NCBI RefSeq assembly: GCF_036325985.1
Contig: NZ_JAUHLI010000002.1
Coordinates: 248,001-312,000 of the forward strand
From: Alkalimonas cellulosilytica
Lineage (GTDB): Bacteria > Pseudomonadota > Gammaproteobacteria > Enterobacterales > Alteromonadaceae
DNA: 64,000 bases
Direction of reading: 5' to 3'
The notes under the pieces are model-generated. The model saw nothing but the letters and a program-made list of their open reading frames with translations, did no database searches and was not told the DNA's origin. Position numbers and translations under genes: made by a program. Shown piece by piece: positions 9,317 to 17,419 of the stretch; the stretch's first letter is position 1, and the number at the start of each line of letters is the position of its first letter.

Positions 9317-10588
9317 ATGACTAAGTTAACAAAACTCAGCTCAGCACTGGCAATGGCTTTTGCATTAACTGCAGGTTCGTTTTACGTACCGGCAAGTTTG
9401 GCGGAAACAGCAGCGCAACAACAACAGCGTATCCAAGAGCGTAAAGATCGCCGCAGCCAGGTCGTGACCGAGCGGACTGGACGTTCTTTAAGCCGAGCAA
9501 TAGATCTTTATAACGAAGATAAAGCTCAGGAAGCATTGCAAGTCTTGTTAGAAACCCGAACCAGCTCTGACTTTGATCGTGCCTTTGTTGACAGATTAAT
9601 TGGTCAGTTGTACGTTGGAATTGATAATGCCAAAGCAATAGATTATCTGCAACGAGCTGCACGACCAGATATTTTAAGCTTTACTGATCAGTCTTCAACA
9701 CTTGAAAATATCGGTAACTTGCTTATTCAAGAAGGGCACTATGAGCAAGCTGTTGAGGCTTACCGTAAGTGGATGCACTTCACTGGTGAGCAAAGGCATG
9801 ATATCTACTTTCGGATAGCTGGCGCTTATCTTCAGATGGAGCAGTATGACAATGCTGTTCAACCCATTGACCGTGCTTTGGCGTTGTCTGATGAACCGCG
9901 TGAGAACTACTATCAGGCAAAGTTAAGTGCTTTGTACGGTGCTCAGCGTATTCCTGAAGCGACCCGAGTACTAGAGCAAATGGTTACTTTGTTTCCAGAC
10001 AGTGCTCAATGGTGGTTTTATCTGGGAAATACGTACCAGATGCAGGAGGACTTCCAAAAGTCACTTTCGGCACTGCGGGTTGCTAACCTACTTGGCTACC
10101 TTGAATCACGTACCCACTTTCAGATGTTTGGTCAAACGTTTGCCAACAATGAGATGTCTTTCAAAGCTGCAAAAACGTTTGAAGACAAGATGAAAGCGGG
10201 TGTGATTCCCGAGAATCGTCAGATTCTAATGGCAATTGCCAGTAACTATCAGGCAGCTCGTGAGTATGCTAAAGCGGCAGAGTTTTACGGTCGTGCCGGG
10301 CAGTTAGATAATGACGCTGAGGCTTTCCGTCGTCAAGGCGAGGCCTATTTAGCAATCCAACGTTATCGGAACGCTATTACTGCCTTCAATCGTGCGATCG
10401 AGTTGAATGTGGATAATCCTGGCCGGGTACATATGAGCTTAACGTCTGCTCATTTTTATCTGGAGCAATATCCGCAAGCTTTGGCTGCAGTGCAACAGGC
10501 TCGTCGTGATTCGGCACTAGCCCGTCAGGCGCGCAGTTGGGAAGACTACATTCGTGAAAAAGCGAAACAGAAGGGTGTTAACCTTTAA
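9317..10588 (+). CDS. Secreted TPR-repeat protein of TonB operon
   Basis: TPR protein of 423 residues with a signal peptide (LSSALAMAFALTAGSFYVPASLA, cleavage near residue 29) and degenerate tetratricopeptide repeats through most of the mature protein (for example EQAVEAYRKWMHFTGE, NAVQPIDRALALSDE, NAITAFNRAIELN). It is the last gene of the operon, the usual place for a TPR partner of TonB2 systems (TtpA-like), and may help position the complex in the periplasm. GGAGG at 9306-9310 is 6 nt from the ATG at 9317; the ATG at 9314 overlaps the tonB stop and is the alternative. A strong terminator follows at 10644. Confidence 0.87.
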   Translation: MTKLTKLSSALAMAFALTAGSFYVPASLAETAAQQQQRIQERKDRRSQVVTERTGRSLSRAIDLYNEDKAQEALQVLLETRTSSDFDRAFVDRLIGQLYVGIDNAKAIDYLQRAARPDILSFTDQSSTLENIGNLLIQEGHYEQAVEAYRKWMHFTGEQRHDIYFRIAGAYLQMEQYDNAVQPIDRALALSDEPRENYYQAKLSALYGAQRIPEATRVLEQMVTLFPDSAQWWFYLGNTYQMQEDFQKSLSALRVANLLGYLESRTHFQMFGQTFANNEMSFKAAKTFEDKMKAGVIPENRQILMAIASNYQAAREYAKAAEFYGRAGQLDNDAEAFRRQGEAYLAIQRYRNAITAFNRAIELNVDNPGRVHMSLTSAHFYLEQYPQALAAVQQARRDSALARQARSWEDYIREKAKQKGVNL

Positions 10589-10643
10589 CTCTCCTTGATT
10601 TATATTTCTAGCTGGTGAGTTATACCGCACTGCATTAATAACG

Positions 10644-10678
10644 AAAAAATCCCCAAGTTTATAACTTGGGGATTTTTT
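10644..10678. terminator. Bidirectional terminator closing the TonB operon
   Basis: Arms CCCCAAGTT (10651-10659) and AACTTGGGG (10663-10671) with a 3-nt loop, flanked by A6 on the left and T6 on the right, so it reads as a terminator on either strand. It lies 55 bp after the TPR gene stop. Confidence 0.9.
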
Positions 10679-11015
10679 ATTGTGTTGTAACAGAGGAAGA
10701 GTTCAGGTTAGGAAGTTTTATAAAGCAGAAGCACAAGCATGCACTGGCGTTTTTGTTCTATGCTCATTCTTTATTGCAGTTACTAGCTCAGAGTTACCAA
10801 ATTCTATTACTTTTTAAGTTATCAATGACCTATCAGACTTATGAAGCTAACTCATAGAGTTTTAATGGGCTAGACTAGGCCCTACCTTAAAGTCTTTTTA
10901 CACTAATTTAGTTATCTTAATAATCCGTATAAATTTGATTTGTAGTAATTTACGACTATAAATTTTCAGTCGGTTTCTATTCGAAAGTGTTTTTTGATTG
11001 ATTCGATTAAACTAT

Positions 11016-11077
11016 GATAAAAGCATGATAAATAATTGATCTCTCTTATCAAGTTGCTGTCTTATCGATATGATAAG
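11016..11077. repeat. Cluster of GATAA/TTATC words with one inverted pair
   Basis: Five copies of GATAA or its complement occur in 61 bp (11016, 11027, 11046, 11062, 11072). The last two form the inverted repeat CTTATC-GATAT-GATAAG (11061-11077). It lies about 220 bp upstream of the first peptide gene, so it could be an operator, but AT-rich DNA makes such words more common by chance. Confidence 0.4.
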
Positions 11078-11297
11078 CCTTCCATCGCTTGTGCTTCTGC
11101 ATAATTTTCTGTGCAGCTTGAATATTTTTTTAAATTGTGTCAAAAATTACTTAACTTTTGTATGTTATGCTATTTATATGGATGCGAATCCACTTTAGTC
11201 TATTATTTACCGAAGTCCGAAGTCTTTGAGACGCAGATTTACTGTTAAAATAAAAAGCTAGGCTGGTGGGGTTTACTAATTTTATGGAGAAATTTTT

Positions 11298-11486
11298 ATG
11301 AAAAATACCAAAGTGGAAGCTACACATAATTCAGTTTCTAATGAAAAGGATTTAATTATTGAAGAGGCCATGCTGAAGCTTGTTTCAGGTGGTGGTAATA
11401 TTTGCAATGTTAATTGGTGTAGTATAGATGGAAGGGATCTGTGTAGCACGAATATTTGCCATATTGACAATATAAGACAGCCTTAA
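11298..11486 (+). CDS. Cysteine-rich peptide precursor 1 with double-glycine leader
   Basis: A 62-residue product with a ColV-type leader. Residues 1-32 end in KLVSGG, with V at -4, L at -7 and I at -12 relative to a cut after G32, the spacing recognised by C39 peptidases. The predicted core is 30 residues, starts GNICNVNWC and has four Cys (core positions 4, 9, 17, 22). It has a good ribosome binding site (GGAG, 8 nt upstream). A C39-peptidase ABC exporter lies 2.4 kb downstream on the same strand. No database family was recognised. It could be a microcin, a disulfide-bonded toxin or a modified peptide; an exported signal peptide is an alternative. The gene is short, but the paired leader with the gene at 12115 makes it credible. 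Confidence 0.78.
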   Translation: MKNTKVEATHNSVSNEKDLIIEEAMLKLVSGGGNICNVNWCSIDGRDLCSTNICHIDNIRQP

Positions 11487-11514
11487 TTAGGTTTAGCTAT
11501 AAATATAGCTGGAC

Positions 11515-11538
11515 GGGTTGGCTATGTATAGTCAACCC
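11515..11538 (+). terminator. Hairpin between peptide gene 1 and the WH gene, possible attenuator
   Basis: GGGTTGGCTA (11515-11524) pairs with TAGTCAACCC (11529-11538) over 10 bp with one G-T pair and a TGTA loop. The following sequence is T-rich but interrupted (ATACATTTTATATTTT). This could end most transcripts after the first peptide gene while allowing some read-through, or protect the 3' end of its mRNA. Confidence 0.55.
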
Positions 11539-11578
11539 ATACATTTTATATTTTGGTTTTAAGTATTGGAATTTTGTT

Positions 11579-12097
11579 ATGCAAAGTATTAAGTGTCCTC
11601 CACTTGAAGAGTTATTGTCCTATGAAAATGATAGAGTTTTAGGTAGGTTTAGTAAGATTTATGGGATCCAGTTGTCTGATTCGAAAGATATATTTGATAA
11701 TTTATTACGATGGCTTTGGTTGAACTCATATGAAATGGAGGCTGCGCATAATAAGGGTATACCAATTGATACGTCAACAGCAGTAATTGATGAGATGTGG
11801 CATAATTTTATTTTATTCTCGCGCGATTACACCGAGTTTTGCCACAAATATTTTGGGTGTTATATACACCATCAGCCTATGACTGGAAAATCTAGTAATA
11901 ATTCAAAATCAGAAGATTATGATTCTGAAACTATACAAATCAAACATGATGAATTTAAAGAAGATAAAAGGAAACAGCTGGAGCTTATTTATGAAACGAT
12001 GGGTGCTGAGATTTTTTCAGTTTGGTATTTAGAGTATCCTGAGCGCTACTCTGTAAAAAAATTAGCTCAAATGCATTTGGATACAATAACTAACTAA
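11579..12097 (+). CDS. WH-motif protein between the two peptide precursors
   Basis: A 172-residue soluble protein, no signal peptide or membrane segment. The centre carries VIDEMWHNFILFSRDYTEFC (residues 69-88) and GCYIHHQP (93-100), giving D71, W74, H75, Y84, C88, C94, H97 and H98. This resembles the D-x-x-W-H...R-D-Y...F-C...H-H-P pattern of the glycine-rich-domain-protein family (DUF1399-like), whose biochemical role is unclear. The His/Cys set could bind a metal. The C-terminal half is charged and Lys/Glu-rich. It lies between two Cys-rich precursors, so a role in peptide maturation or producer immunity is possible; both are inference. AT-rich codon use matches the flanking peptide genes. 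Confidence 0.75.
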   Translation: MQSIKCPPLEELLSYENDRVLGRFSKIYGIQLSDSKDIFDNLLRWLWLNSYEMEAAHNKGIPIDTSTAVIDEMWHNFILFSRDYTEFCHKYFGCYIHHQPMTGKSSNNSKSEDYDSETIQIKHDEFKEDKRKQLELIYETMGAEIFSVWYLEYPERYSVKKLAQMHLDTITN

Positions 12098-12114
12098 CTG
12101 GGGAGCCTTTAATT

Positions 12115-12300
12115 ATGGAAAAAATAAATTTTGATATTCAGTGTGAACAACAGCTGCAAGATAAAGAACATAAAATCGATTTAGCACTAGCTAAACTCGT
12201 TTCTGCTGGTGCTTTGAGTAATGATGTTCTCTGCCTTCCTGATGATGGGAAATGTCAACCAGGCCGCTGTATTTGTATGGTTATTCAAGATGAAAAATAA
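12115..12300 (+). CDS. Cysteine-rich peptide precursor 2 with double-glycine-type leader
   Basis: A 61-residue product with a leader of exactly 32 residues ending in KLVSAG (V at -4, I at -12), the same length and register as precursor 1. The predicted core of 29 residues starts ALSNDVLCLP and has four Cys (core positions 8, 15, 20, 22); one further Cys lies in the leader at residue 10. GGGGAG is 9 nt upstream of the ATG. It lies 17 bp after the WH gene and is probably co-transcribed with it. The two cores share little sequence apart from the Cys number, so this may be a two-peptide system rather than a simple duplication. No known family recognised. Confidence 0.77.
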   Translation: MEKINFDIQCEQQLQDKEHKIDLALAKLVSAGALSNDVLCLPDDGKCQPGRCICMVIQDEK

Positions 12301-12696
12301 CAAGCTGGTGATTAAGCTTTAATCCGACTCTGTGAAAGTGGCTTTATTATCGGAGCATCTATGCTTATATTTATTGGAGATGGTGAGTTTTGAATAATAT
12401 TATTCTTAATTTTTTACTGTGTTGAAAAGTTTCATTTCACTTCTGCTCCTGTTCCAGTAGTATGCTTAAAGCAAATAATCAGTCAGGAGGGATGAACACC
12501 GTGATGGATGCTTCTTGTTATAAGCTAATGCTACTTTATAGGTGCTTATGTCAATGCTGAATTGTTTATTTTTTATATTATTTGTTGGTGGGAGGTGGCG
12601 TGACAGTTGGTTTTAATTTTCTGGAATTCCCACTTCGTTAAATATAGTGGCTTTGAACTGCTTCCTATACATTAATTATATCTTAGCTGAATTATC
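12301..12696. other. Intergenic region between peptide and exporter genes
   Basis: About 400 bp, AT-rich. It contains a short inverted repeat (GATTAA-GCT-TTAATC, 12310-12324), a strong AGGAGG at 12485-12490 followed by a 22-codon open frame, and no convincing terminator. A weak promoter-like pair (TTGAAC 12653, TTATAT 12676) lies very close to the adaptor start and is not called. Confidence 0.5.
12492..12560 (+). CDS. Possible 22-residue Cys-containing mini-peptide
   Basis: A very short frame (MNTVMDASC...CLCQC) with four Cys among its last 14 residues. It lies after a near-perfect AGGAGG (12485-12490), which is 1 nt from this ATG but 10 nt from an in-frame GTG at 12501 and 13 nt from an ATG at 12504. 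It has no double-glycine leader. It may be a third small peptide, a leader peptide, or noise in AT-rich DNA. Confidence 0.2.
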   Translation: MNTVMDASCYKLMLLYRCLCQC

Positions 12697-13938
12697 ATGA
12701 GATCTCTTTTCCGTGAGCAAGTCCTGGCTCAGCAATCACAGCGTATGCAAGGTGAGGTCAGTCTGGTGCAGGTGCCTGCTCTTGCCTGGTTGACAGGCTT
12801 GATTGCTTTTATTGTGGTGTGCTCTCTGGTGTTTTTACTGAGTGGCAGTTACAGCCGTAAAACTGTGGTATTTGGCGTTTTGCAACCCCAGCAGGGCGTA
12901 ATACGGGTGCAAACCTCTCAGCCGGGTATGGTCCAGCAATTGTTAGTGCAAGAAGGGGAGCGGGTAGAGGCTGGCCAGCCTTTGCTGGAGTTGACCATGC
13001 AACACTTCTCGTCGGAACACTCTGAGCTGAATGCTTCTTTGCAGCAGGAGCTGGCCGCTATTCTGGCTAATCTGGAGCTGCAGAAGCAGCAGGAAATCGA
13101 CCGGCAGCGAATTCGCTTGCAAGAGATCACAGAACGAATTGCCAGTGCGCAGCAACAATTGAGCCAGATTGAACAGCAACAGAGCACGTTTCAACTACGG
13201 TTGGAGCTCAACCAGCATTTGGTGGAACAAATATCTCAATTATCGGGCACGGGTTTTATTTCCAATCTGGAATTAAGCCGTCAACAAGATACTTTGCTTT
13301 CGTTGCAGCAGCAGGAGCAGGCGCTGCAGGGGCAGCGACTGACACTGAAGGAGCAACTGAAGCAGCAGCAGAGCCTGCTGCAACAGCTACCGCTAGACCA
13401 CCAAGCTACTCTTGGTCAGTTGGAAAATCAAATTTCAGAATTGCGCAATCAACAAACACGTTTGCAGCATGAGCAGCGCAGCGTGATAACTGCACCCAAA
13501 GCTGGCGTGGTCAGTGGTGTTCTTCCAAGGTCGGGCCATTTTATGAATGCTGGCAGTAACATTCTGAGCTTACTGCCTGATGGTGCTGAACTGGAAGCCA
13601 TTGTCTATGTGCCAACGCGGGCAATCAGTTTCATTGATACCGGACAGGAGGTTCGATTGCGCTTTCATGCCTTTCCATACGAACGCTTTGGAGTTCATCA
13701 GGGGCATGTGCATGAAATCAGTCAAACGGTGCTCTTACCTGACGAGGTGATTGATATGCAGCTTACTGAGCCGAGCTATCGGGTTAGGGTCAGCTTGAGC
13801 AAACAACAGGTACGGGCGTACAACCGAGAGCTTCCGCTGCGGGCAGGAATGACATTGGATGGGGATATCATTACCGAGCGCCGCAGTCTGCTGCAATGGC
13901 TGTTCGATCCAATTTATAGCCTTAAAGGACAGTTGTAA
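12697..13938 (+). CDS. HlyD/CvaA-type periplasmic adaptor of the peptide exporter
   Basis: Membrane fusion protein of 413 residues. A short cytoplasmic N-terminus (FREQVLAQQSQRMQGEV, typical of CvaA-like adaptors) is followed by one membrane helix (29-50), a lipoyl/biotinyl half-motif (VLQPQQGVIRV...GERVEAGQPLLEL), a long Gln-rich coiled-coil hairpin (about 105-240), the second lipoyl half (APKAGVVSGV) and a beta-barrel domain. It would link the inner-membrane C39 exporter encoded next to an outer-membrane TolC-like channel, which is not encoded here. Its stop overlaps the exporter start (TAATG), so the two are translationally coupled. The ribosome binding site is weak. Confidence 0.92.
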   Translation: MRSLFREQVLAQQSQRMQGEVSLVQVPALAWLTGLIAFIVVCSLVFLLSGSYSRKTVVFGVLQPQQGVIRVQTSQPGMVQQLLVQEGERVEAGQPLLELTMQHFSSEHSELNASLQQELAAILANLELQKQQEIDRQRIRLQEITERIASAQQQLSQIEQQQSTFQLRLELNQHLVEQISQLSGTGFISNLELSRQQDTLLSLQQQEQALQGQRLTLKEQLKQQQSLLQQLPLDHQATLGQLENQISELRNQQTRLQHEQRSVITAPKAGVVSGVLPRSGHFMNAGSNILSLLPDGAELEAIVYVPTRAISFIDTGQEVRLRFHAFPYERFGVHQGHVHEISQTVLLPDEVIDMQLTEPSYRVRVSLSKQQVRAYNRELPLRAGMTLDGDIITERRSLLQWLFDPIYSLKGQL

Positions 13939-16022
13939 TGCAGGCCATGACCGAGAAACTGACATTTTGGCAGCGTAGTAGCCTGCCGATGGTCCATCAA
14001 ACCGAGGCGGCGGAGTGTGGGTTGGCCTGTATGGCGATGGTCGCCGGCTTTCATGGCTATCAAGCCAGCCTGAATGAGTTACGGCAAAAGTTTTCGCTGT
14101 CGATTGAAGGCTGTACTTTGCTTGATCTGATGAATTTTTCCGAAAAATTACAGTTGTCCAGCCGACCACTCAGAATTGAGCTGGACGATCTGGCGGCACT
14201 GAAAACGCCCTGTATTTTGCACTGGGACTTAAATCATTTTGTCGTCCTGAAGTCCGTGCGGGGCGGTCAGGTGGTGATCCATGATCCTGCGATGGGCTTA
14301 CGCAAGTTAACTTGGGAAGAAACCAGTAAACACTTTACCGGCATAGCGCTAGAGCTGATGCCGACCAATGAGTTTACGCTGAAGTCTGGTCAAGCTCGTT
14401 TGGGCCTGTCGAATTTCTGGTCGAAAATTACTGGGTTAAAACGCTCACTGCTGTTGCTGTTTACCCTATCGATTCTGCTGCAGGTATTTACCCTGGTAGC
14501 ACCTTATTACATGCAGTTGGTAGTGGATGATGTGATTCTGACCAGTGACACCAGCTTGCTACTGGTGCTTGCTTTAGGCTTTGCCATGGTGTTGCTGTTT
14601 GAAGTGACGACCAGTGCCGTGCGTGGTTTTGTGTTGTTGCACTTTGGCAGTCTGCTTAACATTCAGATGGCGGGGAGTTTATTTCATCACCTGATCCGAC
14701 TGCCGCTCAGTTACTTTGAAAAGCGGCATATGGGCGATGTGGTCTCTCGCTTTGGCTCCTTGCGTCAGGTTCGGGAGTTGTTAACTACGGGAGTGATAGA
14801 AGCCTTAATCGATGGCCTGATGGCGCTAGCGATTCTGGCTGTGATTCTGATGTATAGCCCTATGCTAAGCTTGGTAGTGGTAGTAGCGGTGCTGCTGTAC
14901 GCCGGTTTTCGGCTAGCGATGTATCGCTCCTTGCGTGCGGTTTCTGAAAAGGAAATCCTGGCCCAGGCCAAAGAGAACTCCAACTTTATGGAAACAGTAC
15001 GCGGTATTCAGACCATCAAATTGTTTGGCTCGGAAGCCAAGCGTGAAGGTTTGTGGCAAAACCACTTTATTGATGCAACCAACCAGTCCATTCGTCTTGG
15101 GGTTTTCAATATTTCTTACCAAACCGTCAACCGCCTGCTGTTTGGTCTGGAGAATATTCTGGTGGTCTATTTGGCTGTGCGGTTGGTGCTGGCTGGTGGC
15201 TTTAGTACTGGTATGTTGTTCGCTTTTATGGCTTATAAAAGCCAGTTTATGGATAGAATGGCTCGCTTGGTCGAAAAGATGATTCAATTTCGTATGCTCA
15301 GCCTACACTTTGAACGATTGGGTGATATTGCCCTGACTAGCAAAGAGCAGGTCCACCCAGAGCAAGAGCGTGAACCGCGATTGCTGGATGGCCGGCTGGA
15401 ACTGCAGAATATCTCTTTCTCTTACAGCGATGTGACCAAGCCGGTATTACAGGATGTTAGCCTGGTGATTGAACCTGGTGAGTCGGTTGCGTTGGTTGGC
15501 CCTTCAGGCTGCGGCAAAACCACCTTAATGAAAGTGATGTTGGGCTTGTTGCAGCCAACGGAAGGTGAGGTACTGATCGACGGCATATCGCTGTCTCAGT
15601 TGGGCTTGGCCAACTATCGACGACAGATTGCCGCGGTGATGCAGGATGATCAGCTGTTGTCCGGCTCTATTCGCGACAACATCGTGTTCTTTGAAGAGCA
15701 ATTTGATATGCGCCGTGTGGTTGAGTGCGCCCAGATGGCTGCGGTGCATCAGGATATCGAGCAAATGCCGATGGGCTACAACAGCCTGATCGGTGATATG
15801 GGCTCTGCCCTGTCGGGTGGGCAGAAGCAACGTATTCTGCTGGCTAGGGCGTTGTACCGTCAGCCGCGTATCCTGTTTATGGATGAAGCGACCAGTCATT
15901 TGGATACGCAAACTGAATCTTTTGTCAGCAAAGCCATTCAGCAGCTTAATATCACCCGGGTAGTGATAGCTCACCGACCAGAGACCATTGCTTCGGTGGA
16001 CCGGGTGATTGAGTTGTATTGA
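13938..16022 (+). CDS. C39-peptidase ABC exporter (processing and export of double-glycine peptides)
   Basis: Peptidase-containing ABC transporter of 694 residues, CvaB/RaxB type. The N-terminal C39 peptidase has Q21, catalytic C27 (TEAAECGLACMAM), H100 (LHWDLNHFVVL) and D116 (IHDPAMG), all present, so it should cut leaders after GG/AG. Membrane segments occupy about 160-320. The nucleotide-binding domain has Walker A GPSGCGKT (K527), signature LSGGQKQR (625-632), Walker B D649-E650 and H-loop H679. Its likely substrates are the two precursors at 11298 and 12115. It ends 3 bp from the convergent prsR gene, and no terminator is visible in the gap. GC content is higher than in the peptide genes. 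Confidence 0.95.
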   Translation: MQAMTEKLTFWQRSSLPMVHQTEAAECGLACMAMVAGFHGYQASLNELRQKFSLSIEGCTLLDLMNFSEKLQLSSRPLRIELDDLAALKTPCILHWDLNHFVVLKSVRGGQVVIHDPAMGLRKLTWEETSKHFTGIALELMPTNEFTLKSGQARLGLSNFWSKITGLKRSLLLLFTLSILLQVFTLVAPYYMQLVVDDVILTSDTSLLLVLALGFAMVLLFEVTTSAVRGFVLLHFGSLLNIQMAGSLFHHLIRLPLSYFEKRHMGDVVSRFGSLRQVRELLTTGVIEALIDGLMALAILAVILMYSPMLSLVVVVAVLLYAGFRLAMYRSLRAVSEKEILAQAKENSNFMETVRGIQTIKLFGSEAKREGLWQNHFIDATNQSIRLGVFNISYQTVNRLLFGLENILVVYLAVRLVLAGGFSTGMLFAFMAYKSQFMDRMARLVEKMIQFRMLSLHFERLGDIALTSKEQVHPEQEREPRLLDGRLELQNISFSYSDVTKPVLQDVSLVIEPGESVALVGPSGCGKTTLMKVMLGLLQPTEGEVLIDGISLSQLGLANYRRQIAAVMQDDQLLSGSIRDNIVFFEEQFDMRRVVECAQMAAVHQDIEQMPMGYNSLIGDMGSALSGGQKQRILLARALYRQPRILFMDEATSHLDTQTESFVSKAIQQLNITRVVIAHRPETIASVDRVIELY

Positions 16023-16025
16023 GTA

Positions 16026-17393
16026 TCAGCTGTCACTGGTAGCTTCGCTGTTACGCAAATCCAGCATGCGGTATTTATCAATCAACGAATAAAGGGTAGG
16101 TCGGGTGACTCCTAGCAGATCAGCGGTTTTTGATAAGTTACCGTTACTCAGTGCGTAGGCTTCCCGAATGGCCTGGCTTTCTGCATCTTCGCGAACTTTA
16201 CGCAGCGTTCTTGGCGTATTTTGCTCACTGCTTGCTGTTAGGCCAAGATCATCGGCGGTGATTTGTTTGCTATCGGCCAGGATCACAGCGGATTTCAGCT
16301 TATTCTGCAGCTCACGGATATTCCCTGGCCAACGGTGGCTGAGCAGTGCCTGAATGGCATCTTCAGAAAAGGTGTGTACCTGGGTTTTGAATTCTTGATT
16401 AAACTTATGCAGCAGGGCTTTGGCAATGATCAGTACATCCTGACCACGGTCACGCAATGGTGGGATAAACAATGTCATTTCACTGACCCGGTAATACAAA
16501 TCTTCCCGGAATGTCTGCTCAGTCACCATCTCCGCTAAATTGCGGTGTGTGGCACAAATGACCCGTACGTCCACCTCAATCACCTGGCGGCCACCTAAAC
16601 GTTCTATCACCCGCTCTTGTAAAAAACGCAACATTTTAGCTTGCAGGCTCAATGGCATATCGCCTATCTCATCGAGCAGCAAGGTACCACCGTTGGCGCA
16701 TTCAATCTTACCCAGGGTTGTTTTGTTGGCACCGGTGAAAGCTCCTTTCTCATAACCAAACAACTCACTTTCCAGCAAGTTTTCCGGAATGGATGCACAG
16801 TTAATAGCAACAAAGGGTTTATCGGCACGGGGGCTTTGTTTATGGATACTACGGGCAAAAACCTCTTTGCCGGTACCGCTTTCCCCTTGCAGCAAGGTGG
16901 TAATTTCGGTGGGCGCTATTTTTTCCACCATACGACAGGCTTTTAAAATAGACTCGCTGTTCCCGATAATATCTTGTTGATGCAAACCGGAGTGACGCAG
17001 GTAACGGTTTTCCTGTTCCAGCGCACTCAGCTTAAATGCTCTGGCGAGAATAACGCTCAGTACATCAGGATCAATGGGTTTTTGATAATAGTCGTAAGCA
17101 CCAAGATTGACGGCTTTTAAGGCATGCTCTTTGTCGGTATTGCCGGTGATAATGATGACCTTGCACTCAGGATGAATGGCCAGAATATCGGTCAAACAAG
17201 CCAAACCTTCTGAAGCATTGCTGGGATCGGGCGGCAGGCCAAGATCCAGGGTGACCACCGCAGGTTCATAGCGGCGAACCTGGGTTAGGGCAGAGCTTCG
17301 GTCTTCAGCAAACACAAGCTCATAATCGGGCAAACTCCATTTCAGTTGTTTTTGAATACCCAGATCATCTTCGACGATTAACAGTGTTTTCAT
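16026..17393 (-). CDS. prsR: PEP-CTERM-box sigma-54 response regulator PrsR
   Basis: NtrC-type activator of 455 residues. The receiver domain (1-120) has D9, D10, phospho-acceptor D50 and K105. The AAA+ domain has Walker A GESGTGKE (170-177), the sigma-54 contact motif GAFTGA (217-222) and Walker B LLLDEIG (D241). A FIS-type helix-turn-helix lies at the C-terminus (NLSKTADLLGVTRPTLYSL). In exosortase loci this regulator is paired with PrsK and activates PEP-CTERM genes from -24/-12 promoters; such a promoter is visible at 23085. It is 26 bp downstream of prsK. The type of domain is certain; the PrsR name rests on the neighbourhood as well. Confidence 0.94.
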   Translation of the reverse strand: MKTLLIVEDDLGIQKQLKWSLPDYELVFAEDRSSALTQVRRYEPAVVTLDLGLPPDPSNASEGLACLTDILAIHPECKVIIITGNTDKEHALKAVNLGAYDYYQKPIDPDVLSVILARAFKLSALEQENRYLRHSGLHQQDIIGNSESILKACRMVEKIAPTEITTLLQGESGTGKEVFARSIHKQSPRADKPFVAINCASIPENLLESELFGYEKGAFTGANKTTLGKIECANGGTLLLDEIGDMPLSLQAKMLRFLQERVIERLGGRQVIEVDVRVICATHRNLAEMVTEQTFREDLYYRVSEMTLFIPPLRDRGQDVLIIAKALLHKFNQEFKTQVHTFSEDAIQALLSHRWPGNIRELQNKLKSAVILADSKQITADDLGLTASSEQNTPRTLRKVREDAESQAIREAYALSNGNLSKTADLLGVTRPTLYSLIDKYRMLDLRNSEATSDS

Positions 17394-17419
17394 GGCACAA
17401 TCCTTGTCATTCTTATAGG

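Larger units (their letters stand above)
10589..11297. other. AT-rich intergenic region before the peptide cassette
   Basis: About 700 bp, strongly AT-rich (11101-11160 has 13 G+C of 60). It contains a bidirectional terminator (10644-10678) and a cluster of GATAA/TTATC words (11016-11077), and presumably the promoter of the peptide genes, although no -35/-10 pair stands out. A 63-codon open frame at 10666 starts inside the terminator and lacks a ribosome binding site, so it is not called. Confidence 0.6.

Noticed and set aside
10666..10857. 63-codon frame after the TonB operon
   Set aside because: It starts within the terminator hairpin, has no ribosome binding site, and no family resemblance.
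12330..12342. 13-mer CTGTGAAAGTGGC shared with 36748-36760
   Set aside because: Matches of this length are expected by chance in a window this large, and the surroundings do not match.
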